Part shown: piece by piece, positions 48,471 to 57,291 of the stretch
Position numbering within the stretch: the first letter of the stretch is position 1
How the letters are laid out: each line of letters begins with the position of its first letter
Assembly (NCBI RefSeq): GCF_900096765.1
Contig: NZ_LT615228.1
Span: 1,246,669-1,310,668, forward strand
Source: Polynucleobacter necessarius
GTDB lineage: Bacteria; Pseudomonadota; Gammaproteobacteria; Burkholderiales; Burkholderiaceae
Length of the DNA stretch: 64,000 bases
Direction of reading: 5' to 3'
Made by a program: the position numbers and the translations under genes
Notes under the pieces: model-generated
The model's database searches: none
Seen by the model: the letters and a program-made list of their open reading frames with translations, nothing else
Told to the model about the DNA's origin: nothing

Positions 48471-50068
48471 ATGCAACCAAAATGGGGAATCAGAGGAATG
48501 GCGGTTGCGCCACATTCACTCGCATCCGAATCTGCACTAGCTATTAAGAGAAGGCGGTAATGCCATAGAGGCCATGATTGCAGCAGCTGCAACAATTGCC
48601 GTCGTGTACCCCCACATGAACTCGATTGGTGGTGACTCTTTCTGGGTCGTCCATGCACCCAGAAAAGCCATGGGCGGTATTGATGCGTGCGGATCAGCCG
48701 CAGGTCTTGCTACCAAACAATGGTATTCAGAGCATGGTATTACTAAAACAATCCCCTTCCGTGGCCCAGTTGCTGCCAATACCGTTGCCGGAACGATCTC
48801 CGGCTGGGGTGCAGCACTACAGCTTTCCAAACAAGGACTTGGCGGCAAGATTCCTTTATCTCGCTTGTTAGCAGATGCGATCCGTTACGCAGAAGCAGGC
48901 GTTCCAGTCACATTAAGCCAATCTAACCTCACTGCAAAAAAAACGTGAGGAGCTCAGCCCGATTCCTGGTTTTGCAAAAACATTTTTAGTGAATGGAGAG
49001 GCCCCTGCGGTTGGAAGTATTTTTAAGCAAGAACGTCTTGCAAAAACTTTGCGCCAAATTGCCAGCAGGGGAACTGATGATTTTTATCGTGGTGACCTGG
49101 CTAATTTACTGGGCAAAGAGCTTGCAGATATTGGCAGCCCCTTGCGACTTGCTGATCTTCAGCGTCATCGCGCCAAACTTATTGATCCGCTTGAACTCAA
49201 ACATAGCATTGGTAATGTCTACAACATGATTCCACCGACTCAAGATGTAGTCTCATTAATGATCATCGGGATACTGGATCAACTAAACCTTAAGCGTTTC
49301 AAAGTAGATAGCACTGAATATGTTCATCACTGTGTCGAGGCAACCAAACAAGCATTTAAGATTCGAGATCAATATGTTACCGACCCCGCATACATGACTA
49401 AGAATGCACAATCATTCTTATCACCAGCATTCTTAAAGCAGTTGGCTAAAAATATTGATCCCAATAAGGCTTTACCTTGGGGGCAAGGCAAAGGTCCGGC
49501 CGACACTATCTGGATGGGTGTCATTGATGAAGATGGCAACTGCGTATCCTTCATCCAAAGTATTTATCATGAGTTTGGCGCCGGTATTGTGTTGCCAAAG
49601 TCTGGTGCGAACTGGCAGAACCGTGGCTGCAGCTTCTCCCTCGACCCGTCCACCCTCAACCATCTTGAGCCTTACCGCAAACCATTCCACACACTAAACC
49701 CAGCCATGGCCCTCTTCTAAGATGGCCGCTCAATGGTATATGGAACCATAGGTGGTGATGGTCAACCACAAACACAATGCGCAGTATTCACTCGTACCGC
49801 TACATATGGATTAGATCCTCAAGATGCAATTAGTCGTCCACGCTGGTTGCTTGGTCGAACTTGGGGCCAAACGAGTGACAGCTTGAAACTAGAAAGTCGC
49901 TTCAGCCCTTGGGTTGCCAAAGAGCTTCATGCCATGGGCCACGAAATCGAAATGCTAGATGCTTTTGATGAGACGGTTGGTCATGCGGGCTGCATTATTC
50001 GCGAACCTTCAGGAACCCTACGTGGTGACTGGGATCCTCGAAGCGACGGAGCGATTAGCGCGTTTTAG
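48471..50068 (+). pseudogene. ggt: Gamma-glutamyltransferase family protein, broken
   Basis: ATG 48471 follows AGGGA. The remnant covers a whole family member of about 530 residues: GNAIEAMIAAAATIAVVYPH, NTVAGTISGWGAAL, then the likely nucleophile Thr in DTIWMGVIDEDG, the small-subunit start. Three lesions: a frameshift near 48530-48535, where AL-A-LREGGNA is expected; a +1 in an A run (48936-48943, A8 where A7 reads AKKREELSP); and an in-frame TAA at 49718-49720 between AMALF and DGRSMVYG. The family splits gamma-glutamyl bonds, usually of glutathione, in the periplasm, but no signal peptide is evident here. The 3' end overlaps the TRIC gene by 14 bp. Confidence 0.9.
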
Positions 50069-50684
50069 TAATAAACATTTTGGGTACGCGCAGATCCCAA
50101 TGAATGGCGGCTGCGCGCAATCCAAATATTCCGAGCATGCAAATTACCGATCCCTCAATGGCATACTGAGGGATAAATTTCAAAATCAAAACATAGGCAC
50201 AGCAACCTACCGTTACTGGAATTGCATACAGTTCGTGGGACATGATAAGCGTTTTTCTGCCAGCCAAAATATCGCGTATTAAGCCACCACCTATCGCAGT
50301 GATCACACCCAGAATCACTGGTGCAACTGGCAACCCAAAACCCATCCCCCATGCCTTATCAGCACCTTGAATCGCAAAGAGCGCCGCACCAAAGCCGTCG
50401 ATATATAACATCCAGCGATAAATTTGTGGCTGCGTAAAAAAGGATTCCGCCACGAAGGTCAAAATACTAGCACCTAAAGCTAACCAAACATAGAGTTGGT
50501 TCTCAGACCAAAAAATCGGAGCCTCCAAAATAATGTCACGAATAGTGCCGCCGCCAATAGCAGTAATCAAACCAAGAACTATGACACCAAAAATATCTAC
50601 GCCACAATCCGCTATTGCCAACACACCAGTCACCGCAAAGGCTATGGTCGCAATTACTCCAATCCAAAATTGAATCTGTTCCAT
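50055..50684 (-). CDS. TRIC-like cation channel (UPF0126/YicG family)
   Basis: A 209-residue membrane protein with seven helices in two related halves. Each half carries the glycine-rich signature: LITAIGGGTIRDIIL and VITAIGGGLIRDILAG. Bacterial TRIC proteins are trimeric potassium-permeable channels. The gene stands alone and its 3' end overlaps that of the ggt pseudogene. Confidence 0.9.
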   Translation of the reverse strand: MEQIQFWIGVIATIAFAVTGVLAIADCGVDIFGVIVLGLITAIGGGTIRDIILEAPIFWSENQLYVWLALGASILTFVAESFFTQPQIYRWMLYIDGFGAALFAIQGADKAWGMGFGLPVAPVILGVITAIGGGLIRDILAGRKTLIMSHELYAIPVTVGCCAYVLILKFIPQYAIEGSVICMLGIFGLRAAAIHWDLRVPKMFITKTR

Positions 50685-50773
50685 ATTGAGCAGTCTAAAA
50701 CACTTTAATACCCTGAACCACTTTTTTCCAGCATCAATATACTGTTAACAATCATTGATTTGAAAGGGGTTAC

Positions 50774-51472
50774 ATGAATTTAACGGAACGACCAAAGCTC
50801 TATAGCTTCTGGCGCAGCTCTGCAGCATTTCGTGTTCGTATCGCCTTAAATTTGAAAGGAGTGGATTACGAGATCATCCCAATTCACCTCAGTAAAAATG
50901 GTGGAGATCAATTTAGTGAAGCCTATGTCAACAAAAATCCTAATCGTTTGGTACCGGTATTTGATGATGGGAAAACGTGCCTCCATCAATCGCTAGCGAT
51001 TATTGAATATCTTGAAGAAACTCAAGCAAGCCCGGACTTATTACCCAAATCCCCTGCTGAACGAGCTTGGGTTCGTGCAATTGCAATGGATATTTGTAGC
51101 GATATCCATCCCATTAATAATCTGAGAGTTCTACGCTATCTCATCAAAGAATTAGAAGTAGAAGTGGGCAGCCAAGCTAAAGATGATTGGTATCAACATT
51201 GGATTACCTTGGGTCTGTCCAGTCTTGAAAAACAAATTGGTGTCCATCAAAAACTAGGACGCTTTAGCTTTGGTGATGAGCCCGGCTTAATTGAAGTTTG
51301 TTTAGTGCCCCAATTATTTAATGCGCTAGCTAGCAAGATGGATCTAAAACCCTATCCTACACTTGTACGTATACTTCGCGAGTGCATGAATCTTCCAGCA
51401 TTTATCAATGCCTCTTGGGAAAATCAAATTGATGCGGAAGGATTAAACCCCGTTATTCCACCACAGGAATAA
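50774..51472 (+). CDS. maiA: Maleylacetoacetate isomerase / zeta-class glutathione transferase
   Basis: A 232-residue protein with a thioredoxin-like N-terminal half and helical C-terminal half. The zeta signature is YSFWRSSAAFRVRIALNLKG, with SSAAFR replacing the usual SSCSxR, so the Cys is absent. The cis-Pro region NPNRLVPVFDDG and ALAIIEYLEE-like LAIIEYLEE are present. It would isomerise maleylacetoacetate in tyrosine breakdown or related compounds. An AAAGGGG ribosome site precedes ATG 50774. Its 3' end overlaps the AEC transporter by 30 bp. Confidence 0.85.
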   Translation: MNLTERPKLYSFWRSSAAFRVRIALNLKGVDYEIIPIHLSKNGGDQFSEAYVNKNPNRLVPVFDDGKTCLHQSLAIIEYLEETQASPDLLPKSPAERAWVRAIAMDICSDIHPINNLRVLRYLIKELEVEVGSQAKDDWYQHWITLGLSSLEKQIGVHQKLGRFSFGDEPGLIEVCLVPQLFNALASKMDLKPYPTLVRILRECMNLPAFINASWENQIDAEGLNPVIPPQE

Positions 51473-52372
51473 TGACAGCGTTAGCAAAGAACCCATGGTC
51501 GTAATCAATACAACTCGAGAAATCACCCCGCCATCAGCCTTGTAATACTGAGCCAACATAAATGGCCCCGTACCTGTTGGTAGAGCGCTCAAAATGATGA
51601 TCGCCTGTATCCACAATTTATGTAAACCTAAAATCCAATCCGCAATAATCCAAGCAATCATTGGCTGAATAATTAACTTAGCAAAACTAATGCCCCAAGC
51701 TTGTGCTGGTGAAGCTTTACTTTTTTGCATCAGAAATAGTCCGATCGATACCAATGCGCATGGAGTAGCGGCGGCTGCTAAAAACGAAATGACTTGAGAA
51801 ACAGGGCCAAACAACTGGAGATTTGTTGAAGACCAGAAAAGACCCGCAACCGGCGCAATCAACAAAGGATTGCTGCAAAGTGACCTCACAACACTGAAAA
51901 AAATTTCGTGCGATTTTTTGTGAGACAGAATACCTACTTCAATCAATACGGTAGCCAAAGCAAACATCACAAACACAATAAAGGTAGAAATGATTGCTGG
52001 TGCCAAGCCATCTTGACCTAAAGCTAAGACACGCAATGGAATGCCCATATAGCCTGTATTTGAATAGGAAGCACTTAAGCCATGAAAACTAGCAAGCGCC
52101 AAGTCTTTGTTACGCCACCAGCCAATACTGAAAACTAAAACAAATACGATGAGGCAACTCAAAAAGAAAGCTGCAATAAAGCCTGGTTTCCATAACGTTT
52201 GCCAGCCGCTATTGGCTGCAAAATTAAAAAGTTGGGCAGGTAGCGCCAACCAAACAACAAAACGATTAATTTCTACCGATGCACTCTCGCCTAATTTGCC
52301 TGCGCGCCCACAAACATACCCAATCAGTATGAGAGCAAATACCGGCAGAACTACATTAAATACGTAGAGCAA
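51443..52372 (-). CDS. AEC (auxin efflux carrier) family transporter
   Basis: A 309-residue membrane protein with ten hydrophobic segments in two five-helix halves. NVVLPVFALILIGYVCG, SYSNTGYMGIPL and LPTGTGPFMLAQYY are characteristic of bacterial AEC permeases. Related proteins carry malate or other carboxylates; substrate here is unknown. It runs opposite to maiA. Confidence 0.88.
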   Translation of the reverse strand: MLYVFNVVLPVFALILIGYVCGRAGKLGESASVEINRFVVWLALPAQLFNFAANSGWQTLWKPGFIAAFFLSCLIVFVLVFSIGWWRNKDLALASFHGLSASYSNTGYMGIPLRVLALGQDGLAPAIISTFIVFVMFALATVLIEVGILSHKKSHEIFFSVVRSLCSNPLLIAPVAGLFWSSTNLQLFGPVSQVISFLAAAATPCALVSIGLFLMQKSKASPAQAWGISFAKLIIQPMIAWIIADWILGLHKLWIQAIIILSALPTGTGPFMLAQYYKADGGVISRVVLITTMGSLLTLSLFLWWNNGV

Positions 52373-52396
52373 GTGAAATTATTTTGGATAAATTAG

Positions 52397-52921
52397 TTAG
52401 GCGATTTTTTTGAGCGTCTTGATATAGCGTTGCGCATTTTTAACATAGCGACCCGCTATCTCGCCAATGCCTGCTATCTGCTGTGAACTTAGCACCTTTA
52501 CTGCCTTCGCTGGTGAGCCAATAATCATTGACCCATCTGGAAATTCTTTACCTTCAGTAACTAGTGCGCCTGCACCAACTAGGCAATGCTTGCCAATTTT
52601 GGCGCCATTCAATATCACCGCGCCAATACCAATCAAGCTACCATCTCCAATCTGACAACCATGAAGCATTACCTGATGGCCAACAGTGACATTCTTACCA
52701 ATGACGAGGGGATAACCTGGATCAGTATGCAAAACAGAAGCGTCTTGCACATTGCTTCCTTGACCTATTTGAATGAGATCGTTATCGCCGCGAATGACAA
52801 CCTTGGGCCACACGTTTGCGTCCTGATGTAACTCAACTTTGCCAATTACTTCTGCGCTCTCGGCAACCCAAACGCCCTGTGCAATCTGAGGGGTGATTCC
52901 GTCTAGTTCAAATATAGCCAT
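52397..52921 (-). CDS. Gamma carbonic anhydrase-like protein
   Basis: A 174-residue left-handed beta-helix protein of the gamma carbonic anhydrase/PaaY/YrdA group. Hexapeptide turns are evident ([23 protein letters not shown]). The metal His pattern is present: [21 protein letters not shown]. The C terminus is a helix. Many such proteins bind zinc or iron; activity varies. Confidence 0.88.
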   Translation of the reverse strand: MAIFELDGITPQIAQGVWVAESAEVIGKVELHQDANVWPKVVIRGDNDLIQIGQGSNVQDASVLHTDPGYPLVIGKNVTVGHQVMLHGCQIGDGSLIGIGAVILNGAKIGKHCLVGAGALVTEGKEFPDGSMIIGSPAKAVKVLSSQQIAGIGEIAGRYVKNAQRYIKTLKKIA

Positions 52922-52973
52922 GACTCATTATAGGTAGGTATGGGCAGGAGTCAGGCTATATGAAATGAAGTCT

Positions 52974-54176
52974 TTACCAATTAGGTTCACGATCAGGGCT
53001 AGAAGAAATACGATGCACGCTCAAATCAGCACCTTCATACTCCTCTTCCTGGGACATGCGTATACCTAAAACTGCTTTCAGGGTGCCATAGACAGCAAAG
53101 CCACCTACAAGAGCAATACCCACCCCTAAGGCACTACCGATTAGTTGACCAGTAAACGTGACCCCACCAATTCCGCCGAATACTTTGCTACCAAAAATTC
53201 CGGCAGCTAAACCACCCCAGAGTCCACACAAACCATGCAACGGCCAAACACCAAGAACATCATCAATCTTCCAGCGATTTTGTACCATGGTAAACATATA
53301 GACAAACAATCCACCAGCAACCAGACCTATAAATAAGGCGCCAATGGGATGCATTAAGTCTGAGCCTGCACATACCGCCACCAAGCCTGCAAGCGGGCCG
53401 TTGTAGACAAACCCTGGATCATTGCGACCAATAATCCAGGCAGCCAAAGTGCCGCCCACCATCGCCATCAATGAGTTCAGGGCAACTAGACCACTAATTT
53501 TGTCAATTGTCTGAGCGCTCATCACATTAAAACCAAACCAACCTACTGCCAAAATCCAGGCGCCCAAAGCTAAGAAGGGAATGCTTGAAGGTGGGTGTGC
53601 GGATATTTGACCTTCTTTGGTATAGCGACCTTGGCGAGCTCCCAGCAATATAACTGCCGGTAATGCAATCCAGCCACCAACGGCATGCACTACAACCGAA
53701 CCTGCGAAATCATGGAACTCTTCTCCAGTCATACCCTTGATCCATGCCTGAATACCATAATGCTGATTCCAGGCAATGCCTTCGAAGAAGGGGTATACGA
53801 AACCAACCAAGACAAAAGTGGCGATTAACTGTGGATTAAACTTAGCGCGCTCTGCGATACCCCCAGAAATAATGGCAGGAATAGCAGCAGCAAAGGTTAG
53901 CAAGAAGAAAAACTTCACTAACTCATAGCCATTTTTCTGCGCTAACAATTCGGCTCCTGAAAAAAAGTTGACCCCATAGGCAATGCTGTAACCAATAAAG
54001 AAATAAGCGATGGTCGAAATTGAAAAGTCCACCAAGATCTTTACAAGGGCATTGACTTGATTTTTCTTACGAACAGTGCCGAGCTCCAAAAAGGCAAAGC
54101 CAGCATGCATTGCTAGGACCATAATGGCGCCAAGCAAAATAAAAAGTGCGTCACCACCAGATTTCAAGATTTCCAT
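52974..54176 (-). CDS. amt: Ammonium transporter
   Basis: About 400 residues from ATG 54176, with AAGGGG upstream; the frame opens at 54245. Eleven membrane helices with DFAGSVVVHAVGG, the AGFAFLELGTVRKKN signature and LHGLCGLWGG hold the twin-histidine pore (His in VVHAVGG and PLHGLCG). It carries NH4+/NH3. No glnK (PII) gene is adjacent, unlike the common arrangement. Confidence 0.94.
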   Translation of the reverse strand: MEILKSGGDALFILLGAIMVLAMHAGFAFLELGTVRKKNQVNALVKILVDFSISTIAYFFIGYSIAYGVNFFSGAELLAQKNGYELVKFFFLLTFAAAIPAIISGGIAERAKFNPQLIATFVLVGFVYPFFEGIAWNQHYGIQAWIKGMTGEEFHDFAGSVVVHAVGGWIALPAVILLGARQGRYTKEGQISAHPPSSIPFLALGAWILAVGWFGFNVMSAQTIDKISGLVALNSLMAMVGGTLAAWIIGRNDPGFVYNGPLAGLVAVCAGSDLMHPIGALFIGLVAGGLFVYMFTMVQNRWKIDDVLGVWPLHGLCGLWGGLAAGIFGSKVFGGIGGVTFTGQLIGSALGVGIALVGGFAVYGTLKAVLGIRMSQEEEYEGADLSVHRISSSPDREPNW

Positions 54177-54294
54177 ACCATTTTCCCCTTCTATTTTTTG
54201 CATCATTATGGGGAATAAATAAACTGCATTTGGTGCATTTTGCACTTAATTAGTGCAATAAATTATCCAGTATATGGTTTATGATGGATTTACA

Positions 54295-54338
54295 CACACT
54301 CAAGGGAGAATCCATGCACACTCAAGGGAGAATCCATG
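54295..54338. repeat. Perfect 22-bp tandem duplication of ribosome site and start codon
   Basis: The unit CACACTCAAGGGAGAATCCATG occurs twice; described by positions 54295-54316 and 54317-54338. Each copy has GGGAG plus ATG. The first ATG (54314) is out of frame with the gene that starts at 54336. Confidence 0.95.
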
Positions 54339-54698
54339 AAAAAAGTCCTCGTAGTTTTAGCCGCTCTGACAACGTTTTCCGGCCTGACTATGGCACAACC
54401 AACTGCCACTATTAAGGTTCTGAGCACCCAAGAACTAGTTAACACCTGCAAGCTTCCTGCCAGCCCTGAATCTAGGAGTTTTTGTATTGGGTATACCACT
54501 GCAATCTACGACACCTATTTAGCAACTCGTCATCCACAACGTGCCAAGCCATTCATTTGCGTGAAACAACCAGCCCCATCACGCGATGAGGTGATTGCTG
54601 ATTTTGTTAAGTTTGGACAGGAAGACCAACAAGTTGCTGAAAAACCAGCAGCTGGAGTTTTCTTGGGCTTCCTAGCGGCACCGCTTTCCTTGGGCTAG
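54336..54698 (+). CDS. Rap1a/Tai-like small secreted protein
   Basis: A 120-residue protein with signal peptide (MKKVLVVLAALTTFSGLTMA). NTCKLPASPESRSFCIGYTTAIYDTYL and PFICVKQPAPSRDEVIADFVKF resemble the Rap1a/Tai immunity-protein fold with its conserved Cys. The tail PAAGVFLGFLAAPLSLG may be shifted: with one C less at 54681-54682 it would read LAARFPWARK, nearer to the family end. A 22-bp duplication upstream doubles the ribosome site and ATG. Family assignment is moderately sure; an immunity role is not implied, because no type VI genes are nearby. Confidence 0.65.
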   Translation: MKKVLVVLAALTTFSGLTMAQPTATIKVLSTQELVNTCKLPASPESRSFCIGYTTAIYDTYLATRHPQRAKPFICVKQPAPSRDEVIADFVKFGQEDQQVAEKPAAGVFLGFLAAPLSLG

Positions 54699-54752
54699 AA
54701 AATAATTCAAACAACTCAGTCAATTCAACATACATTTAAAGGACCCGTTGAT

Positions 54753-54983
54753 ATGAAAAAAATTATCGCGATTACAGCAGCCACTCTTGCAATTGCTGGT
54801 TGTTCAAATATGAGCAATACCGAACAGCGCACATTATCCGGAGCTTCAATTGGTGCCGTTGCAGGTGGTGTAGGTGCAGCTATTTTCCATGGCAACCCAC
54901 TTTGGGGTGCCGTTGGTGGCGCAGCCGTTGGCGCTGCTTCTGGATACGTATATGACGCTTACAAAAAAACAGCAAGCATCTGA
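54753..54983 (+). CDS. Glycine-zipper lipoprotein, C terminus frameshifted
   Basis: A 76-residue outer-membrane lipoprotein. Signal IAITAATLAIAGC with lipobox IAGC, then a glycine zipper (GASIGAVAGGVGAAIF and AVGGAAVGAASGYVYD), as in OsmB/SlyB-like proteins. The frame ends early at a run of seven A (54963-54969); with six it would go on QQASEYNSGYNAGKANKP to a TGA at 55039-55041, giving about 95 residues. The present product keeps the zipper, so partial function is possible. Confidence 0.78.
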   Translation: MKKIIAITAATLAIAGCSNMSNTEQRTLSGASIGAVAGGVGAAIFHGNPLWGAVGGAAVGAASGYVYDAYKKTASI

Positions 54984-55072
54984 ATACAACTCTGGCTACA
55001 ACGCAGGCAAAGCCAACAAGCCAGCTAACGCTCCAAACTGATAGTAATAACCAGTTTTCGGCTTTCAAAACT

Positions 55073-55102
55073 ACCCAGCTTGAATTAATTTACAAGCTGG
55101 GT
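55073..55102. terminator. Terminator between the lipoprotein and OsmC genes
   Basis: ACCCAGCTTG, ten-base loop, CAAGCTGGGT, then TTTTATTT. It lies between converging genes and overlaps the osmC-like stop region. Confidence 0.85.
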
Positions 55103-55474
55103 TTTTATTTGAATCTCACCCATTAGCGCCTTGTGTATTGGGCACTTATTCGCAATCTCGATGAGACGATCCTTTTCTTGTGCAGTTAAATTGCCATAAA
55201 GCTCAATATCTCGTTGAAAAATTTCCACATCATTAAGTCGCTCAATATTCACAGTTACTACAGCATTTTCTAGATTCATTGCCTTACGTCCTGCATACAT
55301 CTTTAGGGTCATACTCGTACAGGCCGCCAAAGCTGCGCCAAGGTATTCATGAGGGGTAGGACCAGTATCTGCTCCGCCATTAGAAACATAAGCATCGGCT
55401 AAAAAATGTAGATCGCCTACAGACAGTTTTTGCTGTAGAGCACCCTCTCCAAATTGCGATTGAACTTTTCTCAT
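55085..55474 (-). CDS. OsmC-family protein
   Basis: A 129-residue protein of the OsmC/Ohr family. GPTPHEYLGAALAACTSMTLKMYA contains the first catalytic Cys region; the second Cys is in NKCPIHKAL. Members reduce organic hydroperoxides, but this subgroup (YhfA-like) is less well characterised. It is 30 bp behind the rhodanese gene, likely one operon. Confidence 0.88.
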   Translation of the reverse strand: MRKVQSQFGEGALQQKLSVGDLHFLADAYVSNGGADTGPTPHEYLGAALAACTSMTLKMYAGRKAMNLENAVVTVNIERLNDVEIFQRDIELYGNLTAQEKDRLIEIANKCPIHKALMGEIQIKTQLVN

Positions 55475-55504
55475 CCCATCTCCAAAACAATTTCAATTTC
55501 TTAT

Positions 55505-55906
55505 TTACTTACTCAATTTTTCTAACGTAGGCAAATTCGCTTTTTTCCATGCGCTAAATCCACCCTCAAGATGACAGACATAGGGCACCCCCATGTTTTG
55601 CAAAGTTTGTACAGCCAGAGCTGAACGCCAAGCAGAAGCACAGTACAAAATTAAACGCTTACTCTCGCCAAATATTGACTTGAAATAGGGGCTTTCAGGG
55701 TCAACCCAAAACTCTAGCATCCCCCTTGGCGCATGAAAGGCATTCGGAATGAGACCTTCGCGCTCCAGCTCTCGCACATCACGAATATCTACAAAGACTA
55801 CATTGGGGTCAGACAAAAAGTTTTGAGCCCTCTCCAGAGGGATGGTTTCAATTTCCGCCATAGCCCTATCAATTAACGCCTGGTACCCAATCTTCAATTT
55901 CATCAA
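55505..55906 (-). CDS. Rhodanese-domain protein
   Basis: A 133-residue single-domain sulfurtransferase. VFVDIRDVRELEREGLIPNA and the active loop YCASAWRSALAV, with the Cys near residue 93, identify the family. It lies upstream of the OsmC-like gene on the same strand. Substrate unknown. Confidence 0.9.
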   Translation of the reverse strand: MMKLKIGYQALIDRAMAEIETIPLERAQNFLSDPNVVFVDIRDVRELEREGLIPNAFHAPRGMLEFWVDPESPYFKSIFGESKRLILYCASAWRSALAVQTLQNMGVPYVCHLEGGFSAWKKANLPTLEKLSK

Positions 55907-55961
55907 AATCCCCTAAACTAACAATGCCTCAAATGACAACATGACCTGATACCATTTAGCT

Positions 55962-57224
55962 ATGAACTTTAACTCTATTGAGCTTGGCGCGAGCATCATT
56001 TTTGCAACTGCAGTCTTGCATACATTTTGCACGGGCTACTTTGAATCGCTTGCTAAAAAATCCCCCAGACATGCTGGACTTTTACATCTTTTAGGCGAAG
56101 TCGAAATCGTCTTTGGATTTTGGGCAGCAATCCTCATTATCTTTATGTCTCTGAGCGATAGCCTAGACTTTGCAAAGTCTTTTTTAGAGAAACTCAACTT
56201 CACAGAACCCCTATTTGTATTTGCCATCATGATTGTTGCGGGTAGCAAGCCAATCTTGTACTTTGCAACTCAAATACTGCATGTTCTTGCTAAATGTTTG
56301 CAAATCATTTTGCAAACCCGTAGTACACCAACCCTGTACTTTCTAACCCTTGGGGTCACGCCTTTATTGGGTTCGCTAATAACCGAGCCGGCAGCGATGA
56401 CCTTGGCGGCCTTTTTATTGCGTGACTTGGTATATCGTCACCCTTGCTCTAAGGCATTACTGTTCGGAACTCTTGGGGTGTTGTTTGTAAATATCTCGAT
56501 TGGTGGCACTCTGACGAATTTTGCTGCGCCACCCGTACTCATGGTTGCCTCTACTTGGGATTGGAGTTCGGCGTATATGTTTGCCAACTTTGGTATCGAG
56601 TCTTGTATTGCCATCTTTATTAATGCCATTGGGGCAACCTTGTTATTCCAACGCCAACTTGTTGAGCCAAGCACATCAAGCCATGCAACAAAAATTCCAC
56701 TGGCAGTCATTTCAATACATCTGCTCTTTTTGTTTGGGGTAGTGTTTTTTGCGCATGATCCAATTATTTTTATTTGGTTGCTATTATTTTTTATCGGCTA
56801 TACAACGGCTTATCCCAAATATCAAAACCCTTTAATTCTAAAAGAAGCACTGTTGGTTGGTTTTTTCCTCGGCGGCTTGGTCGTATTAGGCGCCCTACAA
56901 GGATGGTGGCTGCAACCCATCTTGGAAATGATGAGTCCAACTGCTGTGTTTTACGGCAGCCTTGCGCTGACTGCGTTCACTGATAATGCCGCATTAACCT
57001 ATTTGGGATCGCTAGTCACTGGTACATCACTCGAATTCAAATTAGCATTGGTTGGGGGCGCAGTAGCGGGAGGCGGCCTCACTGTTATTGCCAACGCACC
57101 AAATCCAGCGGGTATCGCGATCTTGCGCCAACATTTCCCAGGTGGGGCAGTTTCTGCAATGTATTTACTCATTGCAGCTTTACCACCTACCCTGGTTGCT
57201 ATTGCAGCTTATCGCTTTCTATGA
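55962..57224 (+). CDS. Putative Na+/H+ antiporter
   Basis: A 420-residue membrane protein with about eleven helices. HLLGEVEIVFGFWAAILI, LGVTPLLGSLITEPAAMTLAAF, SIGGTLTNFAAPPVLMVAS and FTDNAALTYLGSL are features of the NhaD/ion-transporter superfamily, with repeated re-entrant TEP/TDN elements. Usually annotated as a putative Na+/H+ antiporter; ion specificity not shown. Confidence 0.82.
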   Translation: MNFNSIELGASIIFATAVLHTFCTGYFESLAKKSPRHAGLLHLLGEVEIVFGFWAAILIIFMSLSDSLDFAKSFLEKLNFTEPLFVFAIMIVAGSKPILYFATQILHVLAKCLQIILQTRSTPTLYFLTLGVTPLLGSLITEPAAMTLAAFLLRDLVYRHPCSKALLFGTLGVLFVNISIGGTLTNFAAPPVLMVASTWDWSSAYMFANFGIESCIAIFINAIGATLLFQRQLVEPSTSSHATKIPLAVISIHLLFLFGVVFFAHDPIIFIWLLLFFIGYTTAYPKYQNPLILKEALLVGFFLGGLVVLGALQGWWLQPILEMMSPTAVFYGSLALTAFTDNAALTYLGSLVTGTSLEFKLALVGGAVAGGGLTVIANAPNPAGIAILRQHFPGGAVSAMYLLIAALPPTLVAIAAYRFL

Positions 57225-57291
57225 GCTGCCCAATTGCTTTCTGGAGGTAAAATCTGAGCTTCGCCCCCAGTTATAAACCTGAGAACGGCAT

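Noticed and set aside
54336..54698. Type VI secretion immunity gene
   Set aside because: The Rap1a/Tai-like fold alone does not imply it; no effector or type VI genes are nearby.
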